Assembly (NCBI RefSeq): GCF_023242965.2
Contig: NZ_JALKFU020000005.1
Location: 1-38,384, forward strand
Length of the DNA stretch: 38,384 bases
Direction of reading: 5' to 3'
Source: Frankia sp. AgKG'84/4
GTDB lineage: Bacteria > Actinomycetota > Actinomycetes > Frankiales > Frankiaceae
The notes beneath the pieces are model-generated. The model saw nothing but the letters and a program-made list of their open reading frames with translations. It was not told the origin of the DNA and searched no databases. Within the stretch, counting starts at the first letter, position 1. Every line of letters begins with the position of its first letter. The position numbers and the translations under genes are program-made. Below, piece by piece: positions 17,349 to 25,162 of the stretch.

Positions 17349-18386
17349 TCAGGCCGCCGGACGGCCGACGGCCGCGCAGGAGAAGCTGAAGCCACCACCG
17401 GCGCCGATCACCAGGGCGAACTCGCCCGGTGCGAGCAGGTCCTGCTCGACGATCGCGGCGAGGTTCGCGACCATGTCGCCCGCGCCCAGATGCCCGGTCT
17501 CCGCGCCGAGATCCACGATCTTGGCGGTGGTGGCGTCCTCGACGGCCGGGTGATAGGTCTCCTGCCGCACCTTGAGACCGACCCGGGGCAGCGCGATGAG
17601 GCGCAGCCGCGGATCGTCGGAGGCGAGTCCGCTCTCGGCGAGACAGTCCGCGATGATGCGACGGAGCGTCGCGTGCACGTCCCGGAAGAAACCGGCGGTG
17701 CCGACGTCCTCCAGGAATGCCTTCTTCGTCCGCCTCACGTCCACCCGCTCACTGAGCCACCGGCTCGCTGGGGTGAAGGGGTCGCGACCACGATGCAGAC
17801 CCTCGGCGGCGGAGACCGCCCCGCTGGCCAGACCGAGCAGCGTCAGCTCGTCCACCGTGTCGTCCCGTTCGTGCAGGAGCATCGCCGTCGCACCGTCGCC
17901 GTAGAAGACGCCGTAGTCACCGCTCCAGCGGTCGAATCCCTCGTCACGGAAACAGTCGGCGGTCGTCACCAGCGCGGCGCCGGTCGTGCTGTCGGCGAGC
18001 AGGCGGGCGCAGGCCGCCTCCAGGGCGACTCCCCCGCCGTTGCACATGACCTGGATGCCCAGCGGGACGCTGCGGCTGGCACCGAGCTGATCGGCGATGT
18101 AGTGCGCGGGCGACCAGAAGTCGTGCCCCTGGTGATGGATCCAGGCGTGCGCACTGAAACCGAGGCGGCTGCCGTCCCAGCCAGCGGCGTACAGCGCCGC
18201 CCGCGCGGCCCGGACCGCCATCTCCGGCGCCGCGACGTCCCGCGCGACAGGTACCCGGATGACGGCAGTGTTCTCCAGGTCCTGTTCGCTGATGTGGCCT
18301 TGGCCGATCGCGTCTCGGGCGGACATGGTCACGTCGGGCAACCAGGCCCGGACCGCTCGAAGACCGAACCCCGGTCCGAGATGCAT
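17349..18386 (-). CDS. KAS III-like protein with altered triad (possible acyltransferase)
   Basis: A 345-aa thiolase-fold protein of the ketoacyl-ACP synthase III superfamily. The nucleophile Cys is in VMCNGGG near residue 114. The FabH HQAN motif is replaced by PRVG, and the FabH Asn motif (NTSAAS-like) is replaced by GHLGAGD. This pattern resembles the KAS III-like branch in actinomycete clusters, some of which (CerJ) transfer acyl groups to oxygen rather than making carbon-carbon bonds. Ester or amide formation, or a specialised condensation, is therefore plausible. The preceding HAD gene stops at the same base where this ATG begins (TGATG), giving tight coupling; a GTG one codon upstream (18389) is an alternative start. 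Confidence 0.85.
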   Translation of the reverse strand: MHLGPGFGLRAVRAWLPDVTMSARDAIGQGHISEQDLENTAVIRVPVARDVAAPEMAVRAARAALYAAGWDGSRLGFSAHAWIHHQGHDFWSPAHYIADQLGASRSVPLGIQVMCNGGGVALEAACARLLADSTTGAALVTTADCFRDEGFDRWSGDYGVFYGDGATAMLLHERDDTVDELTLLGLASGAVSAAEGLHRGRDPFTPASRWLSERVDVRRTKKAFLEDVGTAGFFRDVHATLRRIIADCLAESGLASDDPRLRLIALPRVGLKVRQETYHPAVEDATTAKIVDLGAETGHLGAGDMVANLAAIVEQDLLAPGEFALVIGAGGGFSFSCAAVGRPAA

Positions 18387-19066
18387 CACGCCTTCCCTTC
18401 GCGTCGTGTCGGAATGCCGGGCAGGCGGTCCCAGCCGCGCTCGGCCGCATGGGCGAGGAGCACCGGGTCCTGCCCGACCACGCCGGCGTGGCCCACGGCC
18501 AGAAGCATCGGCAGGTCCGATGAGTGATCGCCGTAGGCGACGCAGCGCCGCCCGTCGACGCCGAACTCGGCGAGCAACGCCCGGGCCGCGGTGGCCTTGC
18601 CCTCACCGATGACGGTGCGCAGCACCCGGCCGGTGTACCGGCCGGCACGGACTTCGGGGACGGTGCCGAGCACGTGATCCGCCCCGAGGTGTTCCGCGAT
18701 CGGGCCGAGGCAGGCCGAGAACGATCCCGACACCAGGACGGTGATCGTCCCGGCGGCCTGGAGTCGGCGCAGCACCCGCACCAGTTCGCCGTGGAAGAGC
18801 GAGCCCCCCACCATCTCCCGTTGGAACCACCGCCGGCCGCTTGCGGCCACCTCGGTCTCCCGCTGGCCGGCGAAGACCTCGTAGTAGAGCCGGTTGGTCT
18901 CCTCGCGCGGCGCCCCGTCGGCCGCGAGGCGGTGCAACCGGTCCGCGATCTGCCGGTACCGGTCCGGCGCGTCGAGGTGGAACTCCAGAAAGCTGAGCAT
19001 CCCCTTGACGGTGATAAGTGTTTCGTCGACGTCGAAGAACGCGACCCGGGCGGGTTCGGTGCCCAT
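18386..19066 (-). CDS. HAD-superfamily phosphatase, IB (SerB-like) type
   Basis: A 226-aa HAD hydrolase with all four motifs: I FFDVDETL (nucleophile Asp12, acid Asp14), II VLVSGSF, III Lys in GEGKATA, and IV GDHSSDLPML. The helical cap between motifs I and II is of the phosphoserine-phosphatase type. It likely removes phosphate from a small phosphomonoester. One idea is dephosphorylation of a phosphorylated butenolide or triose-derived intermediate made by the AfsA homologue, since AfsA condensation uses dihydroxyacetone phosphate; this is inference only. It is not FkbH-like, because it lacks that family's C-terminal part. It starts six bases after the aldo/keto reductase stop. Confidence 0.88.
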   Translation of the reverse strand: MGTEPARVAFFDVDETLITVKGMLSFLEFHLDAPDRYRQIADRLHRLAADGAPREETNRLYYEVFAGQRETEVAASGRRWFQREMVGGSLFHGELVRVLRRLQAAGTITVLVSGSFSACLGPIAEHLGADHVLGTVPEVRAGRYTGRVLRTVIGEGKATAARALLAEFGVDGRRCVAYGDHSSDLPMLLAVGHAGVVGQDPVLLAHAAERGWDRLPGIPTRREGKA

Positions 19067-19072
19067 GGCGAC

Positions 19073-20041
19073 TCAGTACCTGGTGCCGACGGCCGCCGGC
19101 ACCGCGTCGAGATCCGCCAGGTCTTCGGCGCTCAGGACCAGGTCCGACGCCGCCACGTTCTCCCGCAGGTAGCGGGGGTTCTTCGTGCCGGGAATGGGGA
19201 CGACCTGGTCGCCCTGGGCCAGCGTCCAGGCAATGGCCACCTGCGCCGGCGTCGCGCAGCGGCGCTCCGCCACCTCGCGGACGACATCCACGATGCGCTG
19301 GTTCGTCACGATCGCGGAACTGCGGAACCGCGGGTTGGTCGCCCGGAAATCAGAGTCCTCGAACCGGTCGGCGTGCAGGGTGCCGGTGAGGAAGCCGCGG
19401 CCCAGCGGGGCGAACGGCACGAAGCTCACCTCATTGTCGGCGCACCATCGGGCGACGTCGTCCGCCTTGTCCGGCCCGAGCGGGTCCCGCGTCCACAGGG
19501 ACAGTTCCGACTGGATCGCGGTGACTGGGTGGATCGCGTGCGCCTCGACGGCCTGCGCCACGTTGACCTCGGACAGGCCGAGGAAACGCACCCTGCCCTC
19601 GGTCACCAGCTCGGCCATCGCCCCCCAGGTGTCCGCGAGCGGAACGGCCGGGTCGACGCGGTGCAAGTAGTAGAGGTCGATGACCTCCGTGCCAAGCCGG
19701 CGCAGGCTCGCCTCGACCGCCGTGCGCAGATAGGCGGGCGAACCGTCGAGATGTGACCTCCGGGCGGCCAGGTCCTCGATCACGATGCCGAATTTCGTGG
19801 CGACGACCACGTCCTCGCGCCAGCCGACGGCGGCCCGGCCGAGCAGTTCCTCGTTGTGGCCGGCGCCGTAGATGTCAGCGGTGTCGAGCAGGGTCACGCC
19901 GAGATCGACGGCTTCCCGGATCACCTCGACCGAACGGTCGTCGTCGAGTTCGGACTCCTTGTAGAGCCAGCTCATCCCCATGCAGCCCAAGCCGATCCCG
20001 CCGACCTCGACCCCGGTTGCGCCAAGTTTTCGCACCTGCAT
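19073..20041 (-). CDS. Aldo/keto reductase
   Basis: A 322-aa NADPH-dependent reductase with (beta/alpha)8 fold and the full catalytic tetrad: Asp53 and Tyr58 in DTADIYG, Lys83 in VATKFG and His127 in YYLHRVD. The NADPH-binding end is seen in VVPIPGTKNPRYLREN. It belongs to the AKR13-like group of bacterial 'aldo/keto reductase' proteins related to YhdN/Tas. It reduces an aldehyde or ketone to an alcohol, probably as a tailoring step. AGGAG is eight bases before the ATG. It lies 21 bases downstream of the KAS II gene in the same operon. Confidence 0.92.
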   Translation of the reverse strand: MQVRKLGATGVEVGGIGLGCMGMSWLYKESELDDDRSVEVIREAVDLGVTLLDTADIYGAGHNEELLGRAAVGWREDVVVATKFGIVIEDLAARRSHLDGSPAYLRTAVEASLRRLGTEVIDLYYLHRVDPAVPLADTWGAMAELVTEGRVRFLGLSEVNVAQAVEAHAIHPVTAIQSELSLWTRDPLGPDKADDVARWCADNEVSFVPFAPLGRGFLTGTLHADRFEDSDFRATNPRFRSSAIVTNQRIVDVVREVAERRCATPAQVAIAWTLAQGDQVVPIPGTKNPRYLRENVAASDLVLSAEDLADLDAVPAAVGTRY

Positions 20042-20062
20042 CCCACGTACTCCTTTTCGGGC

Positions 20063-21301
20063 TCAGGCGGCGACGAGCACCAGCGCCGCGTTGTGACCGC
20101 CGAATCCCAGCGAGGTGCTCAGCGCCACCTCGAGGGGCGCGCTCGTCGCCTTGCCAACGACGACGGTCAGGTCGACCGCGGGATCCAGGTCGGTGAGGTT
20201 CGCCGTCGGCGGGACGACTCCGTGGCGCAACGCCAGCGCGGTGAGACCGGCCTCGATGGAGCCAGCCGCGGCCAGGGCGTGGCCGGTCACGCCCTTGGTC
20301 GAGGTCACCAGGGGACGCTCGCCGAGGGTCCGGCGCAGCGCCTTGGCCTCGGTGACGTCGTTGAGCGGCGTCGACGTGCCGTGTGCGTTGACATGGTCAA
20401 CGTCGTCGCCGACGACCCCTGCGTCGCGCAGAGCCGCCCGCACCGCCCGCTCGATGCCCGCCCCGGCCGGATCCGGCGCGGTCGCGTGGTACGCGTCCGA
20501 CGAGGCTCCGAATCCGCTGACCAGGGCGTGGACGTCGGCACCGCGGGCGCGGGCGTCGGCGGGCCGCTCGAGGACGAGGATCCCCGCACCCTCACCGGCG
20601 ACGAACCCGTCCCGGGCCACGTCGAACGGGCGCGACGCGGCAGCTGGGTCCTCACGCCGGGCCGACAGCGCGCCCATCCGCTGCAGGCCGGTGATCGCAC
20701 CCGCGGACAGGGCCGACTCGGCACCGCCGGCTATCACGACGTCGCAGGTGTCGGACCGCAGCAGGTCCCGGGCGAGACCCACCGCGGTGGACCCGGACGC
20801 ACAGGCCGTCGCCGTGACCAGGCTGGGGCCGAGCGCCCGGCAGTCGATCGCCACGCAGCCCGCGACCATGTTCGCCATCCCCATCGGGATCATCAGCGGC
20901 GAGACGTCCTCCGGCACGCCTTCGACGAAGAAGCGGTGCTGCCGTTCCCAGGTCTCGGTGCCGCCGAGCGAGTTGCCGATCACCACCCCGACGCGCGCGC
21001 CGTCCCACGTCCCCGGGTCCAGCCGGGCGTCGGCGATCGCCTGGCGAGCGGCCACGATCGCAAGCTGGACGAACCGGTCGAGCCGCCAGGCCATGGCGCG
21101 GCCCAGCAGCTTCGACCCGTCGAAGTCCGGCACCCGGCAGGAGAAGTCGACCGGGAGACCGGCCAGGGCCGGGTCCCGCGCCGCCGCGGACACCCCCGAA
21201 CACACCCGCTCCCAGGTGGCGTCCGTCCCGATGCCGGCGGCGCTGACCAGGCCCAGACCGGTGATCGCGGCGTCGAACCGGGCCGGCGAGGAGCCGGTCA
21301 C
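20063..21301 (-). CDS. Beta-ketoacyl-ACP synthase II (FabF-like)
   Basis: A 412-aa elongating condensing enzyme with the Cys-His-His triad intact: TACASGS (Cys near 166), NAHGTSTPLND (His near 307) and KGVTGHALAAAG (His near 338). The ending LGFGGHNAALVL is typical. It extends ACP-bound chains with malonyl-ACP. No chain-length factor neighbour exists, so this is a FabF-type homodimer rather than a KS-alpha/CLF pair of aromatic polyketide systems. The start is GTG at 21301, overlapping the ACP stop by four bases. It would work with the ACP, FabH and FabG-like proteins of this cluster. Confidence 0.95.
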   Translation of the reverse strand: MTGSSPARFDAAITGLGLVSAAGIGTDATWERVCSGVSAAARDPALAGLPVDFSCRVPDFDGSKLLGRAMAWRLDRFVQLAIVAARQAIADARLDPGTWDGARVGVVIGNSLGGTETWERQHRFFVEGVPEDVSPLMIPMGMANMVAGCVAIDCRALGPSLVTATACASGSTAVGLARDLLRSDTCDVVIAGGAESALSAGAITGLQRMGALSARREDPAAASRPFDVARDGFVAGEGAGILVLERPADARARGADVHALVSGFGASSDAYHATAPDPAGAGIERAVRAALRDAGVVGDDVDHVNAHGTSTPLNDVTEAKALRRTLGERPLVTSTKGVTGHALAAAGSIEAGLTALALRHGVVPPTANLTDLDPAVDLTVVVGKATSAPLEVALSTSLGFGGHNAALVLVAA

Positions 21302-21537
21302 ACCCGGCTGCCCTTCGCCTCGACCAGCCTGGCGGTCTCGGCCAGGGTGGTGCGGATCTGCAGGGCGTCGTCGTCGAGCGACACCCCGATCTCCTTCCTG
21401 ATGATCAGGAGGAACTCGATCAGACCGAGCGAGTCGAGCATCAGCTGCTCGTAGGTGCTGTCAGGCGTGACGTCCTCAGCGACGACACCGAGTCGGGACA
21501 CGAGCAGGTCGGCGAGTGTTCCTTCCAGCGTGTTCAT
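21298..21537 (-). CDS. Acyl carrier protein
   Basis: A 79-aa discrete ACP with the phosphopantetheine site LDSLGL (Ser36) and the usual four-helix spacing; the sequence after the site (IEFLLIIRKEIGVSLDD) is ACP-like. It carries growing acyl chains between the FabH and FabF-like synthases whose genes flank it. It starts 12 bases after the FabH stop and overlaps the KAS II gene by four bases, implying matched expression. Confidence 0.94.
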   Translation of the reverse strand: MNTLEGTLADLLVSRLGVVAEDVTPDSTYEQLMLDSLGLIEFLLIIRKEIGVSLDDDALQIRTTLAETARLVEAKGSRV

Positions 21538-21549
21538 GATGTTCTCCGA

Positions 21550-22626
21550 TCAGCGGGCTGCGGCGTGCACGGGCAGCGCGGCGGGAAGGGGCGGACGCGT
21601 CGGGAGCGGGAGCCCAGGCAGCGGCTCGACGGACAGGGACGGGAACGTCAGCCCTGCGGCTCCCCAGGTGAGGCCGCCACCGAAACCGCAGAGCATGACG
21701 TGGTCGTCCGGTTGCAGGTGACCGGAGACGACGCCGTCGACCAGGGCAAGCGGGATGGACGCCGCAACCGTGTTCGCGACCCGGTCGAGGTTCACCACCA
21801 GCCGTTCCACAGGAATCCCGAGCTCGAGGGCGACGGCGTGCAGGATGCGGACGTTCGCCTGGTGCGCGATCACACGGTCGATCTCGCCGACCGACCAGCC
21901 GACCCGCTCGGCCACCTTCCGTGCGGACTCGCTCATCCGGACCACGGCGTTGCGGAAGACGGGGCGACCCTGCATGGCGAAGTAGTAGTCGTCCTCTGGC
22001 GCGACCAGCCCCATCGAGCGTTGCTCGGAGCCACCAGCCGGCACGGTGATCAGGTCGGCCTGGGAACCGTCGCTTCCGAGGTCGAATCCGAGGAACGCGC
22101 CCCGCTCCTCAGCCTCGCCGGCCCGCAGGACGACGGCGCCGGCGCCGTCACCGAAGATCGCCCTGGTGGTGCGGTCCCGCGGGTTGAGGATGGTGGAGAA
22201 CGAGTCGGCCCCGATAACCAGCGCGGTGTCAGCGGACCCGCACTCGATCATCGCCACGGAGATGGCCAGCGCGTAGACGAAGCCGCTGCACACCGCCGCG
22301 ATGTCGAAGGCCGGCACCTCCCCGAGACCGAGTCTGCTAGCCACTTCGGGAGCCGTCGCCGGACAGGGGTGATCCGGCGTGCTGGTCGCCAACACCACCA
22401 GGTCCACCCGGGACTCGCCGGCCGACCTCAGCGCGCGCCGGCCCGCCTCGACCGCCATGTCGGACGTCGCCATGCCCGCGTCGACGACGAACCGCTGCCG
22501 GATCCCGGTCCGTACCCTGATCCATTCATCGGTCGTGTCCAGTTTCTCGGCGAGCTGGTCGTTGGTCACCAGCCGGGGTGGCACCCAACCGCCCAGCCCG
22601 GACAGCACCGCGGCGCGGGCCGTCAA
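21550..22626 (-). CDS. Beta-ketoacyl-ACP synthase III (FabH-like), TTG start
   Basis: A 358-aa initiating condensing enzyme with intact FabH triad: AAVCSGF (Cys near 111), AHQANVRI (His near 252) and NTVAASIPLAL (Asn near 283). The TRAIFGDGAGAVVL and LCGFGGGLTWGA blocks are also typical. It would condense an acyl-CoA starter with malonyl-ACP. The only start that leaves a normal FabH N-terminus (LSGLGGWVPP) is TTG at 22626 or a GTG seven codons on. The TTG overlaps the stop of a 31-codon ORF by four bases (TTGA), suggesting coupled translation. A Pro-rich C-terminal tail of about 30 residues is longer than usual. Confidence 0.9.
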   Translation of the reverse strand: MTARAAVLSGLGGWVPPRLVTNDQLAEKLDTTDEWIRVRTGIRQRFVVDAGMATSDMAVEAGRRALRSAGESRVDLVVLATSTPDHPCPATAPEVASRLGLGEVPAFDIAAVCSGFVYALAISVAMIECGSADTALVIGADSFSTILNPRDRTTRAIFGDGAGAVVLRAGEAEERGAFLGFDLGSDGSQADLITVPAGGSEQRSMGLVAPEDDYYFAMQGRPVFRNAVVRMSESARKVAERVGWSVGEIDRVIAHQANVRILHAVALELGIPVERLVVNLDRVANTVAASIPLALVDGVVSGHLQPDDHVMLCGFGGGLTWGAAGLTFPSLSVEPLPGLPLPTRPPLPAALPVHAAAR

Positions 22627-22718
22627 GGGACGATCCCGGATGTCGTGCCGGTGCCTTCGCCCGCCGACAGTCGGGCGGAAGCCCGGTTTCCACCGGTCCG
22701 CAGAGTAATTACCGTCAT
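22623..22718 (-). CDS. Small leader ORF (31 aa) overlapping the FabH start
   Basis: An ATG at 22718 with a strong AAGGGGAAT ribosome site upstream opens a 31-codon frame beginning MTVITLRTGG. It ends in TGA, overlapping the TTG of the FabH gene by four bases. No known domain. It could be a translational-coupling leader, or evidence that the FabH gene once started here in another frame and was shifted by an indel (or a sequencing error). The ribosome site is the best one upstream of the whole nine-gene operon, which argues that translation truly begins here. Confidence 0.5.
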   Translation of the reverse strand: MTVITLRTGGNRASARLSAGEGTGTTSGIVP

Positions 22719-22931
22719 GGCCGATTCCCCTTCCTACGGAAAGGACGTCGTGGTCGCGCACGGCCTCACGGTGCGATGCCGCGTCCACGACCTGGCGCGC
22801 TGGACAACAACGACGCTAGCCCCGCGTTCTTTCATGCCACTGACGCCCGCCTTTCCGGCCGTCGACACGAGGCGACACGCGGATTTTCCCGCAGCGAACC
22901 GCACTATGATCAGATGGCGCGGAAAGAATGA

Positions 22932-23434
22932 TTCCCGCGAGATTTTCAGGCCTTCGCCCTCGCACCAGCCACAGCGACGGATCTCGGCCGGCTCCGAACC
23001 GGACATCGCCCGGCTCCGGACGGCGGCATCGAGGCGCTGGAGTACCTCGCGAACCAGCACCTCAACGACGATCTTGACTCATTGGACAGCTTGGCCGCGG
23101 CATGGTCCCACGAGCGCGGCGTCGTTACCCCGGCGCGGCTGCGGGCAAGATGGAACGGCCTCGTAGGGCCGACGGTCCGCGAAACCGGGCTGGTTTCAGC
23201 AGGTCCGAATGGTGCACTTGACTGCACGAACCCCCTTGATTACTCCGAATATCTCAGCCTCGCCGTCGAGGAGCTGATAGACGCGGGTATACCACTGGGA
23301 TCGCGGACCGCGAAGGCCGGTGATCGGCGAGGCGGCCAGGCAAGTCTCGCCCGAGATCCGCGCGCGCCGGCCAGTCGCCGCGGTGCTGCGCGGTCAGGCT
23401 TTCAGGTCTGGCCACCTCGTTCGTGTCCGCCTGA
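22932..23434 (+). pseudogene. Remnant of an unrecognised gene, probably frameshifted
   Basis: One frame from 22932 reads like real protein (segments LEYLANQHLNDDLDSLDSLAAAW, then ARWNGLVGPTVRETGLV and YLSLAVEELIDAGIPLG; shown here in parts). It has no ATG or GTG start, only TTG codons near 23073-23090. After about 23300 the protein-like character moves to another frame (IGEAARQVSPEIRARRPVAAVL). This pattern suggests a truncated and frameshifted gene. I do not recognise the family. It sits exactly where the biosynthetic cluster gives way to the response regulator and pst genes. Confidence 0.3.
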
Positions 23435-24283
23435 TCAAAGACGGTCCGGACCAAGGTTGCGGCCCAAGCCCGTCTCGGGCCTCGCGCGGAAGCGGTAGCC
23501 GACGCCGCGGATGCTCTCGATGACCGTCGGGCCGCCGGCGGCCTCGCCCAGGCGGCGGCGCAGCCGGCGGACGTGCACGGCGAGGGTGTTCGTCTCGGTG
23601 TCCACCGAGCCCCAGACCTCGCGCAGCAGGGTCTCCCGCGGCACCACCCGGCCAGCCTGCTCGAGTAGCAGCGCGAGCAGGCGGAACTCCCGCGGCGGGA
23701 CCGGCACCAGGGCGCCGTCGAGGCGGACCTCGTGCGCGGCCCGGTCCAGCAGCACCGGCCCGCCGCGCAGGATCTCCGCCCTGGCGAGGCCGGCCACGCC
23801 CGACCCGAGCCGGCCAGTGCCCAGGCCGCCCACCATCGCGAGGACCTCGGCGACCCGGTACGGCTTGCCGACGCAGGCACTCGCCCCGGCGTCGAGCCCC
23901 GCCGCGGCAGCGGACCGGTCGTCCGGGCCGACCGCGAGCAGGATCGGCATGTCGTCGTGGCCGGGGACGCTGCGGACGGTGCGGACCACCGTCACGCCGT
24001 CGACGACCGGCAGCCGCGCACCGATGAGCACCGCGGCCGGCCGCTGCCGGCCGATCTCCAACAGGGCCATCGCCCCGTCCGAGACCACGCTGATCTCGAC
24101 GCCGCCGCCGCTGATGGCTTCGAGCATGCCATCCTCGACGTCAGCATCGGCGATCAGCAGCGCGGGGCCACCGACCGGCGGCCTGGCCCCGGCCGCGGCG
24201 AGCACCGCGACCGGACCTGGCCGCGCCGGCCGGTCTTCCTCCCCGCCCCCCGGCAGGCCTTGCCACTGCTGTGCCGGGGCCAT
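23435..24283 (-). CDS. OmpR/PhoB-type response regulator with degenerate receiver
   Basis: A 282-aa regulator: a 40-residue N-terminal tail, a receiver-like domain (about 40-150) and a winged-helix DNA-binding domain (about 178-270, ending VIESIRGVGYRFRAR). In the receiver, the phosphoacceptor Asp is replaced by Gly88 (AVLIGARLPVVDG), and the switch Thr/Ser after beta-4 is Val (LLAVGPDD). Lys140 (GKPY) and part of the acidic pocket (IADAD) remain. It therefore probably does not work by Asp phosphorylation. It follows pstB by 32 bases on the same strand, suggesting a link to phosphate or nitrogen regulation. In mycobacteria another atypical OmpR regulator, GlnR, lies near mshD and a pstB homologue, but this protein does not look like GlnR in its receiver. 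Confidence 0.85.
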   Translation of the reverse strand: MAPAQQWQGLPGGGEEDRPARPGPVAVLAAAGARPPVGGPALLIADADVEDGMLEAISGGGVEISVVSDGAMALLEIGRQRPAAVLIGARLPVVDGVTVVRTVRSVPGHDDMPILLAVGPDDRSAAAAGLDAGASACVGKPYRVAEVLAMVGGLGTGRLGSGVAGLARAEILRGGPVLLDRAAHEVRLDGALVPVPPREFRLLALLLEQAGRVVPRETLLREVWGSVDTETNTLAVHVRRLRRRLGEAAGGPTVIESIRGVGYRFRARPETGLGRNLGPDRL

Positions 24284-24315
24284 GCGCCCGTCCTGTTCAC
24301 GCGCTCCGGACGCGG

Positions 24316-25092
24316 TCAGCCGAACCGTCCGGAGACATAGTCCTCGGTTCGCTTCTGGGACGGGCTGGTGAAGATCTTCGAGGTCTTGTCGAACTCGACG
24401 AGACGGCCGGGGTCACCGGTCTTCTCCAGCGAGAAGAAGGCGGTGGCGTCGCTGACCCGGGACGCCTGCTGCATGTTGTGCGTAACGATGACGATCGTGA
24501 AGCTCGACTTGAGCTTCGTGATGAGGTCCTCGATCGCCAGGGTCGAGATCGGGTCGAGCGCCGAGCAGGGCTCGTCCATGAGCAGCACCTGCGGCTCGAC
24601 CGCGATCGCCCGGGCGATGCACAGCCGCTGCTGCTGGCCGCCGGACAGTCCGGCGCCGGGGCGGTTCAGCCGGTCCTTGACCTCGTCCCAGAGGTTCGCC
24701 CCGCGCAGGGACTCCTCGACCCGCTCGTCGAGCAGTGCCTTCTTGCGCACCCCGTTGAGCTTGAGCCCGGCGATCACGTTCTCGTAGATGGACATCGTCG
24801 GGAACGGGTTCGGCCGCTGGAACACCATGCCGACGGTGCGCCGGACGTTCACCGGGTCCATTCCGGGCCCGTACAGGTCCTCGCCGTCGAGCAGCACACT
24901 GCCTTCGACCCGCGCGCCGGGCAGCACCTCATGCATGCGGTTCAGTGTGCGCAGCACGGTGGACTTTCCGCACCCGGACGGCCCGATGAAGGCGGTGACG
25001 TTCTTCGGTTCGATGGTCAGGTTCACGTCGGACACGGCCTTGAACTTGCCGTAGTACGCCGTCAGCCCGGTTACGTCGATACGGGTGGCCAT
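24316..25092 (-). CDS. pstB: Phosphate ABC transporter ATP-binding protein
   Basis: A 258-aa ATPase, the normal PstB length. Walker A is GPSGCGKST (residues 37-45), Q-loop [18 protein letters not shown] (a PstB hallmark), signature [14 protein letters not shown], Walker [14 protein letters not shown] and switch His in VTHNMQQA. It energises high-affinity phosphate uptake with PstA and PstC. The ATG is preceded by GAGG. It begins 70 bases after pstA in the pstS-C-A-B order that is standard for actinobacteria. Confidence 0.97.
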   Translation of the reverse strand: MATRIDVTGLTAYYGKFKAVSDVNLTIEPKNVTAFIGPSGCGKSTVLRTLNRMHEVLPGARVEGSVLLDGEDLYGPGMDPVNVRRTVGMVFQRPNPFPTMSIYENVIAGLKLNGVRKKALLDERVEESLRGANLWDEVKDRLNRPGAGLSGGQQQRLCIARAIAVEPQVLLMDEPCSALDPISTLAIEDLITKLKSSFTIVIVTHNMQQASRVSDATAFFSLEKTGDPGRLVEFDKTSKIFTSPSQKRTEDYVSGRFG

Positions 25093-25162
25093 GACAACCT
25101 CGACTCACGATCTGTCTGGGACGCGGTTCGATACTCGTGCGGAGCTTGTGTGGTGACGCGGG

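Noticed and set aside
18386-19066. FkbH-type glyceryl-ACP synthase
   Set aside because: The HAD motifs are of the SerB-like IB class, and the protein lacks the extra C-terminal domain of FkbH.
20063-21301. KS-alpha/CLF pair of an aromatic type II polyketide system
   Set aside because: Only one KAS with a full triad is present; no CLF-like partner or aromatase/cyclase is seen.
23435-24283. Assignment as PhoP/RegX3 or GlnR
   Set aside because: The receiver lacks the phosphoacceptor Asp needed for PhoP/RegX3 function, and its N-terminal part does not resemble GlnR; no histidine kinase gene is adjacent.
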